A stretch of DNA of 64,000 bases from Pseudorhodobacter antarcticus (GTDB lineage Bacteria; Pseudomonadota; Alphaproteobacteria; Rhodobacterales; Rhodobacteraceae). Below are positions 1 through 7,698 of this stretch, in pieces. The position numbers and the translations under genes were made by a program. The notes beneath the pieces are model-generated. The model did no database searches, was not told where the DNA came from, and saw only the letters and a list, made by a program, of their open reading frames with translations. The stretch spans positions 1 to 64,000 of the forward strand of contig NZ_FOCO01000018.1 in NCBI RefSeq assembly GCF_900110135.1, in the 5' to 3' direction. The stretch's first letter is position 1; every line of letters starts with the position of its first letter.

Positions 1-132
1 AACGACATGGGCGGCACCCTCGTGCGCACGATCGGTCTGGTTCGGGCCAAGGCCAAAATCGGGATGAAGAATCTCACCTACAACATGCGCCGTCTCGCCC
101 AACTGGGTCGCATCAACCCTCACCCAGCCTGA
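1..132 (+). CDS. IS5-family transposase, C-terminal fragment (runs off the left edge)
   Basis: Frame 1 is open from the first base to TGA at 130-132 and encodes 43 residues containing GLVRAKAKIGMKNLTYNMRR and ending LAQLGRINPHPA. This is the characteristic C-terminal tail of IS5-type DDE transposases in Rhodobacterales, including the last conserved helix after the catalytic Glu. The N-terminus and the DDE residues are outside the window, so activity cannot be judged. Its position next to a truncated recombinase says the element inserted into older mobile DNA. Confidence 0.85.
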   Translation, partial: NDMGGTLVRTIGLVRAKAKIGMKNLTYNMRRLAQLGRINPHPA

Positions 133-323
133 AACACGGGCGAACACAGACGCAGATCATGCTGCGCATCGCCAAAAACGGCCCTGAACCGAAGGTCCGC
201 GAAGCGAAATGGGCAGCACATCATCAAACCCAAGGCAACACTCTGTCAGTTGAAGGTCGCTGACGCGCTTTGGGCGGAACCTGCTATCCCGTTGCCGCGA
301 AAACAGTCAAAAATCGAGGTGCC
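1..323 (+). mobile_element. IS5-family insertion sequence, right end only
   Basis: The window opens inside an insertion sequence. The transposase 3' end occupies 1-132 and is followed by about 190 bp without a gene. I place the right end near 323 because the adjoining recombinase reading frame (307-462, minus strand) looks natural only up to a CTAG at 324-327, and IS5-subgroup elements favour YTAR targets. The junction is an inference: the left end and its matching inverted repeat and target duplication lie outside the window. Confidence 0.55.
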
Positions 324-462
324 CTAGGAGCTGAATACCGCGTGCCTTGCAGCACTCGATGATGCGTTCTGCTTGAACAGTTAGGGCATCGTCGATCACG
401 TCCTGCTTCTCTGTAGACACTCTGATGTAACCTACTGCTTTTAAGTCTTTATATCTGCTCAT
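307..462 (-). pseudogene. Serine site-specific recombinase, N-terminal remnant cut by the IS
   Basis: Reading leftward from ATG at 460-462 gives 51 residues beginning MSRYKDLKAVGYIRVSTEKQ. The GYIRVSTxxQ block is the active-site strand of resolvases and invertases (the Ser of RVST is the nucleophile), and the following QAERIIECCKARGIQLL matches the first helix and second strand. The frame then stops after GHLDF. A complete enzyme needs at least 180 residues, so this is a remnant. I infer that the last residues and the stop codon come from the end of the adjacent insertion sequence. It cannot be functional alone, lacking most of the catalytic domain, the dimer helix and the DNA-binding region. 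Confidence 0.75.
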
Positions 463-516
463 GTTCAGGTGTTTCCTTATGTGCGTGGGTGGGTCGGCAT
501 TTGCATACGGTTGGTC

Positions 517-532
517 TTAGCGTTTTCGCTAA
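517..532. repeat. Short perfect hairpin beside the recombinase remnant
   Basis: TTAGCG (517-522), a TTTT spacer, then CGCTAA (527-532). It sits 55 bp upstream of the truncated recombinase start, where a resolvase site or promoter operator could lie, but six base pairs are too few to assign a role. Confidence 0.3.
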
Positions 533-867
533 AACTAAGGACACCCATGCTCAGAAATCTGTACATTTATGGACCCAGGTTTGGTTGTTCATTTTGGCTC
601 TTCCGGCGTGTCACAGCCGTTTTGAATAATTCGTGGTGCCAAGGCTTAAGGCGACAGCTCGCGTTCGTCAATAGATTATTTATATCGCTATATCATCAAT
701 ATTATTTATGTTGACCGCAGGCTATCTGCTTGATACCAGACTGAAGAAGAGACGTTGACGACTTGCTTCCGTTACGAAGAGGTTTGCCGAGAGATCCGTC
801 CCCAAACGACCTCAGTCACTCTCTCAGTGAATGGGGTCACGAAACCGATCACTAAGGCATCGAAGCC

Positions 868-1830
868 ATGAAGGAATACAATGTGAGCAAAGACCGGAAC
901 GCGACGTACAGTTGGGAAGAAATCGAAAATGACATTCGCGAAGCTGTTTTGGCGTTTGCGTCGATGATCGCCTTTGCAGGTCCAGACGAAGGTGTTGCCT
1001 GCACGTTTCTCGGTATCGACAAGGACCAAACTGACTGGCACACACTATCGACCAACGCGGATCAAGCATTCCCGGTTGAGCGACACAAACTTTATAAACT
1101 GGCCGTCCGTGCTTATGATCACGCGTATCAACTCGGCGATGTTGATTTCCACGCCTCTGGGGCGGTCGACCCTTTCAATGAAGAGTCGTATGAAGTTCTT
1201 ATGATTTTGCAGGGGTATCCGAGGTCGGATCAAAACGGCGACTTTTCGCCATTTGAGCCCCGCTCGAATAGCCCTTTGAGAAATATGCTCGAGACCGCGT
1301 ATGCACGTTGGGAGCTCGAGCATGGCAATGATCTGTCGATTAGGCAGTTGGCATTGCTGTCAAATATGACACTCCCCGCTGTCAGGACGTCAATAAGCAA
1401 AGAAGGCATCAAGACAAAACAGATCATGCTCTCGAAGGAAGCCCTCAAGAGCTTACCAGAAGAAGAGCGATTGGGACGTGTAGCTTCTGAGAACGCTTTG
1501 TCTTGGCTTCGCGGTCGACGTGGCTTCATACCGACAATTAGCACCGCTGGAACGGCGCGTATGGAAGTCCTGTGGCCAGCGTTCTTAAAGCCAGGCGCTG
1601 ACATAATGGAGGGGGTACAAAAGGCCATCAAAGTGCTGAAGCCTTCGATTGCCGCCCTTGCCAGTGAGGCAGAGGTGGAAGGCGAATGGCTGGAAGGTCT
1701 GCTTGGTGACACGCCGGTCGCACTTGATCTCGACGCGCTGCAACGCCTCGCGAAGGCACTTCGTGCGCCGACACCCGCTTTCGTGGGTGGGTTGGTTCAG
1801 GAACTTTTGGTTAGGCAGAGCAACGCATAG
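868..1830 (+). CDS. Unrecognised 320-residue protein with a helix-turn-helix
   Basis: I do not recognise a named family. The protein is soluble, with no signal peptide or membrane segment. An acidic N-terminal region (about 1-130) is rich in aromatic residues and contains AVRAYDHAYQ. Residues about 155-185 (LSIRQLALLSNMTLPAVRTS) read as a helix-turn-helix, with the second helix at TLPAVRTSISK. The C-terminal third ends in a Leu-rich segment with LDLDALQRLAKALRAPTP that could be a second XRE-like or dimerisation element. The start is ATG at 868, with a weak AAGG about 10 nt upstream. It stands alone between the recombinase remnant and a gene-free kilobase, so it is probably island cargo or an island regulator. 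Codon use is less GC-rich than in the core genes to the right. Confidence 0.7.
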   Translation: MKEYNVSKDRNATYSWEEIENDIREAVLAFASMIAFAGPDEGVACTFLGIDKDQTDWHTLSTNADQAFPVERHKLYKLAVRAYDHAYQLGDVDFHASGAVDPFNEESYEVLMILQGYPRSDQNGDFSPFEPRSNSPLRNMLETAYARWELEHGNDLSIRQLALLSNMTLPAVRTSISKEGIKTKQIMLSKEALKSLPEEERLGRVASENALSWLRGRRGFIPTISTAGTARMEVLWPAFLKPGADIMEGVQKAIKVLKPSIAALASEAEVEGEWLEGLLGDTPVALDLDALQRLAKALRAPTPAFVGGLVQELLVRQSNA

Positions 1831-2975
1831 CGAAATCTTCACCGCGCAATGGTGAATAGCTCATCTGATCCTGTCACGGTATGGAGGGCTAGGCCGCAAA
1901 CACCATGAAGCAGGCGAACCGAGCCGACGTATCAAACCTCCACACTTTCGTTCGCGACACATACCACGTCGTCGTCAGCCCATCACGCTTCACACGTAAT
2001 ACCATCGGCGGCAAAATCGACAGTCACACCAAGCGCTAGCGACTCCGCCAGACTCACCAGGGCGGCCGCCAGAGCACGTCCTCTCTTCAAGATTAACTTG
2101 GTGTAGCAGCCATAGCAGCGAACGCGCCTAGTGCCCCCCCTATGAGCCGCGGCGATGCTCGAGCACATGATGACTCGCAATCTTTTTGCGATAGCGAAGC
2201 CAGCCCTGAGGTTTAACACTGCAAAAGGTGGGGGAACACCTTGGTTCTCGAACGTCGCCGGTCCGGTCATCACCAAATCTATGACACAAGAGCTGCCAGG
2301 CTTAGGATGCGAAACCTGTGCCCTTCAATCGTATGGAACCTGTTTGGAGTTGTGGCTAAACGATCGCAAGCGACACTGGTTCTCCTAGTTTTCGATTGCA
2401 GTTGATCTGATTTTGATCCGATGGAATCATCGATATGAACGCCGTTCACAGACAGCTTTTCGGCAAAAACCGCGTATGAACCGGTTTTTGTCAACATGTG
2501 CGCTTATCGAAAGTGCGTTTCGGCCAATGAAACAAGGGGGTTTTGTGCGGCGGTGAGTTTACAAAAGCTCAGCACTCAGCCTAAAGCGCAACAAGATTTA
2601 GGCGTTTTGCACACTCAAAGTTGACAAAAATGGCTCTTTTCGGGCATTTGTAAACCCGTCAGCGGCCATTTGTAAACACGCCGCAACACGCAATTGACCA
2701 TTTACACGAAGGGCGGATTGCGGACCTTCGCTGCAAGCGCGACCCATCCATCCTGAGGGGTTGGAAACCGACATTCAAGCCACCCCAAACTGGGCTTAAC
2801 GCTGCGCTACCGCAAGTCTGCTTCGAGCCCAAGTGCATTCGTGGAGCTTGCCTATCTGGCCTCCCAATCCCGCAAAACGAAATTGGATATCCAGACATCC
2901 AATTGAGTGCTAGCAACGGTTCAGGCACGCCAATTTTGGTAGAGCTGGGGATTGCCCACAAAAGGATTAGCTTTC
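1831..2975. other. Gene-free stretch of the island
   Basis: About 1.1 kb with only short open frames on both strands, none with a convincing ribosome binding site or recognisable domain. The longest is 97 codons on the minus strand at 1983-2276. It contains the TTTGTAAAC repeats described separately. It looks like eroded mobile DNA. Confidence 0.6.
2557..2677. repeat. Iteron-like TTTGTAAAC repeats
   Basis: TTTGTAAAC occurs at 2647-2655 and again at 2669-2677, exactly 22 bp apart, each preceded by GGCCA or GGGCA. The inverted form GTTTACAAA lies at 2557-2565. The two-helical-turn spacing resembles replication iterons or a cooperative protein-binding site. There is no replication initiator gene in the window, so the role is open. 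Confidence 0.4.
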
Positions 2976-3563
2976 ATGAATTTTACTACAAGCCTTAAAC
3001 GCACCAGCATCTACGCCGCAACAGTTGTACTTTCACTCGCCGCAACAACCGCTAACGCAGCCTGCTCGGACCCAGCTGCACCGAGGGTTGATTGGAGCGG
3101 GTGCGACAAGTCTGGCGCGCAGCTGCGCCACGCGGACCTGCAAGACGCGAACCTGAGCAACGCCAAGCTGGAAGGCGCGGACCTGAGCGGCGCGGACCTT
3201 TGGAGCGCGGACCTGAGAAGCGCGGACCTGAGCAACGCGTACCTGAGCAATGCGTACCTGAACTACGCGGACCTGAGAAGCGCGGACCTGAGCAACACGA
3301 AACTGATCGACGCGAACCTGACCAGCGCGGACCTGAGCGGCGGGGACCTGCAAGGCGTGAACCTGTTCGCAGCGGTGCTGCCCTTCGCGAACCTGAGCGG
3401 CGCGAACCTGAGCGGCGCGGACCTGAGAAGCGCGAGCCTGGGCGGCGCGGACCTGACTGGCGCTACCCTGAGCGGCGCGGACCTGAGCGAAGCGTGGCTG
3501 ATGGGGGCGACGTGGACGGACGGCCGGACGTGCGGCGAGGGTTCCATAGGTTATTGCAATTAG
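2976..3563 (+). CDS. Secreted pentapeptide-repeat protein
   Basis: A 195-residue protein. The N-terminal residues (MNFTTSLKRTSIYAATVVLS, then LAATTANA) are a signal peptide with cleavage probably after ANA, so the product should be periplasmic or exported. From about residue 45 to 175 it consists of tandem A(D/N)LxX pentapeptides (for example ADLSG, ADLRS, ANLSG), which fold into a right-handed quadrilateral beta-helix. The tail (TWTDGRTCGEGSIGYCN) has two cysteines. I prefer ATG 2976 over the in-frame ATG at 2952 because AGGA lies 8 nt upstream and the signal peptide then begins correctly. Cytoplasmic pentapeptide proteins can mimic DNA and protect gyrase, but the signal peptide argues against that here. 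Function unknown. The 15-bp DNA periodicity opens all frames on both strands. Confidence 0.88.
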   Translation: MNFTTSLKRTSIYAATVVLSLAATTANAACSDPAAPRVDWSGCDKSGAQLRHADLQDANLSNAKLEGADLSGADLWSADLRSADLSNAYLSNAYLNYADLRSADLSNTKLIDANLTSADLSGGDLQGVNLFAAVLPFANLSGANLSGADLRSASLGGADLTGATLSGADLSEAWLMGATWTDGRTCGEGSIGYCN

Positions 3564-4132
3564 AGTCGGCCTGACGGACGGGGCCGTGACGGAGAGCTCA
3601 AGCTTGAGACATCTGCGCCCTAAATAGCCGCGCCCGCCCTCCAATCGGGAAGGCGGGACCAGTGCCATCTATGATTGCGGCCATGCTAGTTGTCTTACGC
3701 GTTCTGGTCCCCGCGTCCAAGTTGGCCCCACCCCAACCACTGGTTCAAAACAGCGACGCGCCATTGTGTGTCCGGTAATGATGCGCATGAACATTGGCCG
3801 AGTGAGAAAGCCCGCCAATCTTCGGGCCGTTTCTGCAGCGCAGCGGATTGGTGCTTTGGCCGCAGACCGACATTTGAGCCGACAAAATGCTGCGTGATGC
3901 ACGAATGTCTCCTTCGGTGGGCCGCGTTGCAGCAACTTAAAGAGGCTGTGAAAGGCTGCAATGGGCCGTTCGCGTCGAATACTGCGCCACTACTTTCCTT
4001 CTATCGCCACAGCCTGGAGGGTTCTTCACTAAAAATATCTGCGGCAGCCCGAGCCATCCCCATCACATACGCACACCCTTCTAGGACTTCGACCTTTTTT
4101 CAAAGTCCCTCTGTCCCCCCACAGGCATCCGT
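3564..4132. other. Gene-free stretch of the island
   Basis: About 570 bp between the pentapeptide gene and the XRE regulator. Open frames exist (up to 160 codons on the plus strand from 3690) but they have no ribosome binding site and a Cys/Trp/Pro-rich composition typical of non-coding DNA. I see no RNA gene or terminator. Confidence 0.55.
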
Positions 4133-4171
4133 CACTTTGCGCTCTATTAGCTTATATCAAACAGCAAAGTG
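4133..4171. promoter_or_regulatory. Inverted repeat upstream of the XRE regulator (candidate operator)
   Basis: CACTTTGC (4133-4140) and GCAAAGTG (4164-4171) form a perfect 8-bp inverted repeat separated by 23 bp of AT-rich sequence containing TTATAT. The right arm ends 9 bp before the regulator's ATG. This is a plausible autoregulatory site for the adjacent helix-turn-helix protein. Confidence 0.5.
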
Positions 4172-4180
4172 AGAAGAACA

Positions 4181-4579
4181 ATGAAACACCCACACGCACA
4201 TACCGCAGCCACGCAGTTCATCAATGCGCGCATCGACGCCATCAGTCATCGCAAATCGCAACAACAGATGGCGCAAGACGCGGGATTCAAAAACTCGAAC
4301 ATGATCACACAGCTTAAACAAGGCTCAACGAAGATCGCGTTAGATCGCGTGCCCGGATTGGCAAAAGCGCTTGAGGTTGATCCGGCCCTTCTGATGCGGC
4401 TCACGCTTGAGCAGTCTGTCGGCAAGACATCAGCGGCGGCGTTGATCGCGTGCTTTGGTTCGCCCGTAACCGCAAACGAACAGGGCTGGCTTGACGAACT
4501 CCGCGATGCATCAGACGGCAGCGACCCAAGGCTGACAGGACGAGCCCGCACAACCTTGCGTGGGGTGTTCGGTAAATGA
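4181..4579 (+). CDS. XRE-family (Cro/CI-type) transcriptional regulator
   Basis: 132 residues. The N-terminal half holds a Cro/CI helix-turn-helix: SQQQMAQDAGFKNSNMITQL (about residues 28-47), followed by KQGSTKIALDRVPGLAKALE and a VDPALLMRL helix typical of the HTH_3 family. The C-terminal part (about 85-132) is short and has no recognised effector domain. The start is ATG 4181 with GAGAAG just upstream; a GTG at 4169 in frame would extend it by four residues but overlaps the right arm of the inverted repeat. The stop overlaps the start of the next gene by 4 bp (ATGA), so the two are translationally coupled. Known relatives are repressors in prophages, islands and toxin-antitoxin loci. The target here is unknown. 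Confidence 0.85.
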   Translation: MKHPHAHTAATQFINARIDAISHRKSQQQMAQDAGFKNSNMITQLKQGSTKIALDRVPGLAKALEVDPALLMRLTLEQSVGKTSAAALIACFGSPVTANEQGWLDELRDASDGSDPRLTGRARTTLRGVFGK

Positions 4580-4758
4580 CTGACACGCCCTTCACAACAC
4601 CGCGCCACATGGTCCCGAACTGGGAGGACCTGACCGAGAATGAAAGAGGTTGGATCGAGTTCATCCGTATCATCTCGGGTGGTCGTGACCCAGGTATCAA
4701 CCTTGAGCGCGTACAGGCACTGAGAGAGGTGCTGGAGCGCAAGTACAGCAAGAGGTGA
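4576..4758 (+). CDS. 60-residue protein coupled to the XRE regulator
   Basis: A small, charged, soluble protein (MTDTPFTTPRHMVPNWEDLT, then helices with WIEFIRIISG and VQALREVLERKYS). It starts in the ATGA that ends the XRE gene, so the two proteins are made from one message. I do not recognise the family. The arrangement resembles small gene pairs in phage-derived islands, where the second product modulates the repressor. It has no toxin signature and no membrane segment. Confidence 0.65.
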   Translation: MTDTPFTTPRHMVPNWEDLTENERGWIEFIRIISGGRDPGINLERVQALREVLERKYSKR

Positions 4759-4873
4759 CCAACAGAGAGGTGTGGTGTGGCGGCTCGTCCCGTAGGGGCT
4801 GTGTATAGGGCGGTGCAGCCATTCCCCGCCCTGCTAGCTTACCAGAAAAACAAGCAAAAACGGGCTCACTTCG

Positions 4874-5104
4874 TTAACAGGCAATCTGAAAATCTAGACG
4901 CTCAACAAAGCAGGTCTCCAGTGTGTTTTCATGCGCTTGGATATCTGCAACCCGCCAACGTGTGCAGCCGCTGCTCAGTTTGTAGGCTTTGGGAAAGCTT
5001 CCTTTGCGTTTCCAACGCCAAATGCAGTCGACAGAAACTCCGTAGCGTTCTGCGAGTTGTGATACGGACAAAAATGGCGACTCGTCTGTTGTTACTTCTT
5101 TCAC
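4874..5104 (-). CDS. AlpA-family DNA-binding regulator
   Basis: 76 residues from a GTG start at 5104. The core SPFLSVSQLAERYGVSVDCI, followed by WRWKRKGSFPKAYKL and RWRVADIQAHE, is the winged helix-turn-helix of AlpA/MerR-type excisionase-like proteins. The family's conserved W-x-W-x-x-x-G-x-F-P pattern is intact. AlpA proteins usually sit beside a tyrosine integrase in tRNA-linked islands and activate its expression or act as excision factors. Here the integrase is missing: the next gene outward is tRNA-Phe, 340 bp away. Its presence supports reading 1-5443 as an island end, but a partner recombinase would have to act from elsewhere. Confidence 0.82.
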   Translation of the reverse strand: MKEVTTDESPFLSVSQLAERYGVSVDCIWRWKRKGSFPKAYKLSSGCTRWRVADIQAHENTLETCFVERLDFQIAC

Positions 5105-5443
5105 GTTAACTTCTTCCTTGCTTGGCGACCGAGAAACGGCATTGTGACATGCATTCTCTTAGTTCAAACTTAGTTGAATGTACTTTAGGGAACGGCTCTT
5201 TTTTTGTTTTTCTGCCGCGGAAGAATAACGATGGCACCCGTTTGAGCTTCGAACCCAGGTCGACAAGATTTTTGTGTGGCGCAGAGTTTGCCACCAAAGA
5301 CACAACGAATATAGAATTCTACAGGCGCACAGATCGTTACTACCAGATGACTCTTGTAGCCCATATGTAGCCCAGAACCGCAAACAATGCCTGACCTGCG
5401 AATGAAGCCGCGCAACATATCAAACAATATCAATGAGATGAAG
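5105..5443. other. Non-coding stretch between AlpA and tRNA-Phe
   Basis: AT-richer than its surroundings and without a convincing gene. An integrase would be expected here in an intact tRNA-Phe island. The 82-codon open frames on either strand (5122-5370 plus, 5185-5433 minus) carry no recombinase motif. The stretch may hold attachment-site arms, but I see no second copy of the tRNA 3' end within the window. Confidence 0.5.
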
Positions 5444-5519
5444 TGGTGCCCGAAGACGGATTTGAACCGCCGACACGCGGATTTTCAATCCGCTGCTCTA
5501 CCAACTGAGCTATTCGGGC
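5444..5519 (-). tRNA. tRNA-Phe (anticodon GAA)
   Basis: Read on the minus strand, the acceptor stem GCCCGAA pairs with TTCGGGC, followed by discriminator A and an encoded CCA (5444-5446). The D arm contains AGCTCAGTTGGTAGAGC, the anticodon stem-loop has GAA in GGATTGAAAATCC, and the T arm is GGCGGTTCAAATCC. The total is 76 nt. The 3' end faces the island, the usual orientation for integration into a tRNA gene. It follows yacG on the same strand and may be co-transcribed. Confidence 0.97.
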
Positions 5520-5535
5520 AACTTTGGGGGTATTA

Positions 5536-5557
5536 GGACAGCGCGGGGGGGCTGTCC
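5536..5557. other. Hairpin between yacG and tRNA-Phe
   Basis: GGACAGC (5536-5542) and GCTGTCC (5551-5557) form a perfect 7-bp stem with an 8-nt G-rich loop. There is no T-run in the direction of transcription, so it is more likely a processing or attenuation structure than a classical terminator. Confidence 0.4.
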
Positions 5558-5594
5558 AGAGGAATTGCGCAAAAAATTACGCGGTGGGTGCAAA

Positions 5595-5774
5595 TTACTG
5601 CTGGGGCAGCGGGGGGTGGTTTGGGGCCTCGTCGTCGTCGTCCTCGGCTGTCACTGCGGCGGGGATGGCGTAAGACCCATTCAGCCATTTGCCAAGGTCA
5701 ATATCAGCGCAGCGGCGCGAGCAAAAGGGTGCGTATTTGGCATCGCGGTCGCGGGCGCAGATTGGGCAACTCAT
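5595..5774 (-). CDS. yacG: DNA gyrase inhibitor YacG (zinc-finger protein)
   Basis: 59 residues. The N-terminus [20 protein letters not shown] continues with RC, giving the Cys4 zinc-binding pattern CPxC...CSxRC that defines YacG. It is followed by the family's DIDLGKWLNGSYAIP, then a short acidic tail (EDDDDEAP) and a Pro-rich end. YacG proteins bind one zinc ion and inhibit GyrB in Escherichia coli; that this one does so is inferred from the family. Its ATG overlaps the rng stop by 4 bp (ATGA), and maf, rng and yacG are chained this way. The length is normal for alphaproteobacteria. Confidence 0.93.
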   Translation of the reverse strand: MSCPICARDRDAKYAPFCSRRCADIDLGKWLNGSYAIPAAVTAEDDDDEAPNHPPLPQQ

Positions 5775-6805
5775 GCCAACACCTCTGCCAACGTCAAACG
5801 GTCGCGTTTGCGCACCAATTCATACAGGCCCAGAGTGGTCCAACCGACAAGGCTGGTTTCCGCCGCCTCGCCCTTGAACGCGGCGCGCAGCACTTGGTCC
5901 AGCACAGCGCGGTCGCGTTTGGGCATGGGGGCGAAATCCACCACGATTTGCCCGCCAAGCCCGCGCAGACGCAACTGGCGCGGCAAATCGCGGGCGGCGG
6001 CGATATTGGCCTTCAGGCCTGCGGCGGGCGTGGTGTCGCCCCCTGTGTTCACATCCACCGCCAACAGCGCGCGGGTGGGTTCCACCATCATATGCCCATC
6101 ACCCGACAGATCGACGCGCGGTGTTAGCAGGGCGTCGATCATCTCCAACACGCCACAATCGGCAAAACCGCCTGTCAGCACCTCATCGGGGGCCGGGTCC
6201 GCCCAGTCGCGCCAGGCTGTGTCATGCGCAGATGCGCCTTCAACCAGCAGTTCGGGGCCGCCTTGGGTGTCGGCCAAAACCGCCTCGGCCAGCGCGCGCA
6301 TGGTGGCGATATCGCCCGCAATTTCATCTGCATCCGCGCTTTCGCAAGCGGAACGCAATATCAGGCCCAGCGTGTCGCCGACACCCGCCATGGCGGTATC
6401 AGCAATGGCTTGCAGGTCGGCGCGCAAATCGTCGTCCTTGACGCGGCGCGAAATGTTCAGGCCCGGCGCGCCAGGGGTCACAATCGCATAGCGGCTTTTG
6501 AACAACAGGCGCGTGGTGACGGGCACGGCCTTACCCCCTTCGGCGGGGCCGGTGACCTGCACCAATAGGCGCGCGCCCGGCGCGATGCCTGCGGTTTGGC
6601 GCAAAAACCCCATCTCGGACGGAAGTTTCACGAACACCCCGCCTTGGCCCTTCATCGGCCGGTCGGCCACAACGCGGTAAATCGCACCGGGCAGGGCCGC
6701 ATCGGTTTCAGGGTCAATCAGCAGGTCTTGCAACACGCCGTCCACCATCAGGGCGGCGGCGGGGCGGCCTTGCACCTCGTCCAGAATAACAATGCGGCCT
6801 TTCAT
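5771..6805 (-). CDS. rng: Ribonuclease E/G family protein (short RNase G type)
   Basis: 344 residues, the compact form found in Rhodobacterales beside maf and yacG. The N-terminal part has an S1-like segment with [16 protein letters not shown]. The catalytic region carries both metal-binding aspartates: [11 protein letters not shown] and QIVVDFAPM correspond to the D303 and D346 regions of E. coli RNase E. The Zn-link cysteines and the long C-terminal scaffold of RNase E are absent. The enzyme should cut single-stranded AU-rich RNA, including rRNA precursors. I chose ATG 6805 ([10 protein letters not shown]) because it overlaps the maf stop as ATGA; the open frame extends further upstream only inside maf. 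Confidence 0.92.
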   Translation of the reverse strand: MKGRIVILDEVQGRPAAALMVDGVLQDLLIDPETDAALPGAIYRVVADRPMKGQGGVFVKLPSEMGFLRQTAGIAPGARLLVQVTGPAEGGKAVPVTTRLLFKSRYAIVTPGAPGLNISRRVKDDDLRADLQAIADTAMAGVGDTLGLILRSACESADADEIAGDIATMRALAEAVLADTQGGPELLVEGASAHDTAWRDWADPAPDEVLTGGFADCGVLEMIDALLTPRVDLSGDGHMMVEPTRALLAVDVNTGGDTTPAAGLKANIAAARDLPRQLRLRGLGGQIVVDFAPMPKRDRAVLDQVLRAAFKGEAAETSLVGWTTLGLYELVRKRDRLTLAEVLA

Positions 6806-7380
6806 GGCTGCTCCTTCCAAATCGGGTATCCTGCGGTGCCCAGCATCGCGGCAGTTTCCGCCACGGGCAGGCCCATGATCCCGGTGAACGACCCCGAAAT
6901 CCACGGGATAAACGCACCCGCCAACCCTTGAATACCGTAACCGCCCGCCTTGCCCTGCCAGTCGTTTGACGCAAGGTAGGTGTTCAATTCAACATCCGAC
7001 AATCGCTTCATTTTGACAGCCGATGCCACCTCGCGGGTCCAGATTTTGTCGCCACGCCGCACGGCCACGGCCGTAATCACCGAATGACGGCGACCGCCAA
7101 GCGCCAGCAAAAACTCCGCAGCTTGGCCTGCATCCACAGGTTTTCCCAAAATCCGGCGGCCCAGCGCCACGGTGGTATCGGCGCACAGCACGATGTCATC
7201 CGCATCGGCCACCACTGCCATCGCCTTGGCACGAGCAATCCGCGCGCAATACGGGCGCGGCAGTTCCACCTTTAAAGGCGTCTCATCAATATCGGGGGGC
7301 AGCACCGCATCGGGCACCACGCCAATCTGCGCCAGCAGGTCCAACCTGCGCGGACTGGCCGAGCCGAGGATCAGCCGCAT
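6802..7380 (-). CDS. maf: Maf-family nucleoside triphosphate pyrophosphatase
   Basis: 192 residues. It starts [20 protein letters not shown] with the Maf signature GSxSPRR that binds the triphosphate. It continues with [26 protein letters not shown] (metal-binding and base-recognition loop) and [20 protein letters not shown] near the C-terminus. Maf proteins hydrolyse dTTP, UTP or modified nucleotides to monophosphates and water-derived pyrophosphate (house-cleaning). The gene starts 2 bp after the infA stop and overlaps rng by 4 bp, so it is the middle of an infA-maf-rng-yacG operon. Confidence 0.93.
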   Translation of the reverse strand: MRLILGSASPRRLDLLAQIGVVPDAVLPPDIDETPLKVELPRPYCARIARAKAMAVVADADDIVLCADTTVALGRRILGKPVDAGQAAEFLLALGGRRHSVITAVAVRRGDKIWTREVASAVKMKRLSDVELNTYLASNDWQGKAGGYGIQGLAGAFIPWISGSFTGIMGLPVAETAAMLGTAGYPIWKEQP

Positions 7381-7382
7381 GA

Positions 7383-7601
7383 TTACTTGAAGCGGTAGTT
7401 GATACGGCCTTTGGACAAATCGTAGGGGGTCATTTCCACCTGCACCTTGTCACCTGCCAACACGCGAATACGGTTTTTGCGCATTTTGCCTGCCATCACA
7501 GCGATCAATTCATGGCCGTTCTCAAGTTCGACCTTGAATGTCGCATTGGGCAAAAGTTCCTTAACGACACCGGGGAATTCGAGAATGTCTTCTTTGGCCA
7601 T
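7383..7601 (-). CDS. infA: Translation initiation factor IF-1
   Basis: 72 residues, exactly the usual length. It starts [20 protein letters not shown] and carries the OB-fold blocks [32 protein letters not shown] and [13 protein letters not shown]-1 occupies the ribosomal A site during initiation. I chose ATG 7601 because the family begins there; the in-frame upstream ATG would add 20 unrelated residues. It is the first gene of the infA-maf-rng-yacG chain. Confidence 0.98.
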   Translation of the reverse strand: MAKEDILEFPGVVKELLPNATFKVELENGHELIAVMAGKMRKNRIRVLAGDKVQVEMTPYDLSKGRINYRFK

Positions 7602-7620
7602 GGTCACTCCAATAGTGTTT

Positions 7621-7640
7621 AGCCCGCAAAGATGCGGGCT
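7621..7640. terminator. Hairpin between aspS and infA
   Basis: AGCCCGCA (7621-7628), AAGA loop, TGCGGGCT (7633-7640): a perfect 8-bp stem. On the plus strand it is followed by TTTT; on the minus strand, the direction of the flanking genes, it is followed by AAACAC. It may end aspS transcripts or fold in the infA leader. Confidence 0.5.
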
Positions 7641-7698
7641 TTTGCGGGCATATGCGCCCATATGTCCTGATTTTCAAGCGCTAATGCGCCGCAGCCCG

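Noticed and set aside
469-714. 81-codon frame downstream of the recombinase remnant
   Set aside because: Cys/Trp/Arg-rich translation with no ribosome site or family; it looks non-coding.
1983-2276. 97-codon minus-strand frame in the island (possible zinc-ribbon remnant with RCYGCY)
   Set aside because: A single CxxC and no other conserved feature; too little to claim a recombinase C-terminus or any gene.
3033-3668. 211-codon open frame on the minus strand, and others across the pentapeptide-repeat gene
   Set aside because: The 15-bp repeat of the coding strand opens all frames. The translation (RAAQVRA-type repeats) is a mirror of the sense repeats and lacks a ribosome site.
3690-4172. 160-codon frame before the XRE gene
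   Set aside because: No ribosome site, non-coding-like composition, and it runs across the inverted repeat that looks like the XRE operator.
7621-7640. Riboswitch in the infA leader
   Set aside because: Only a simple 8-bp hairpin is visible, with no conserved aptamer core.
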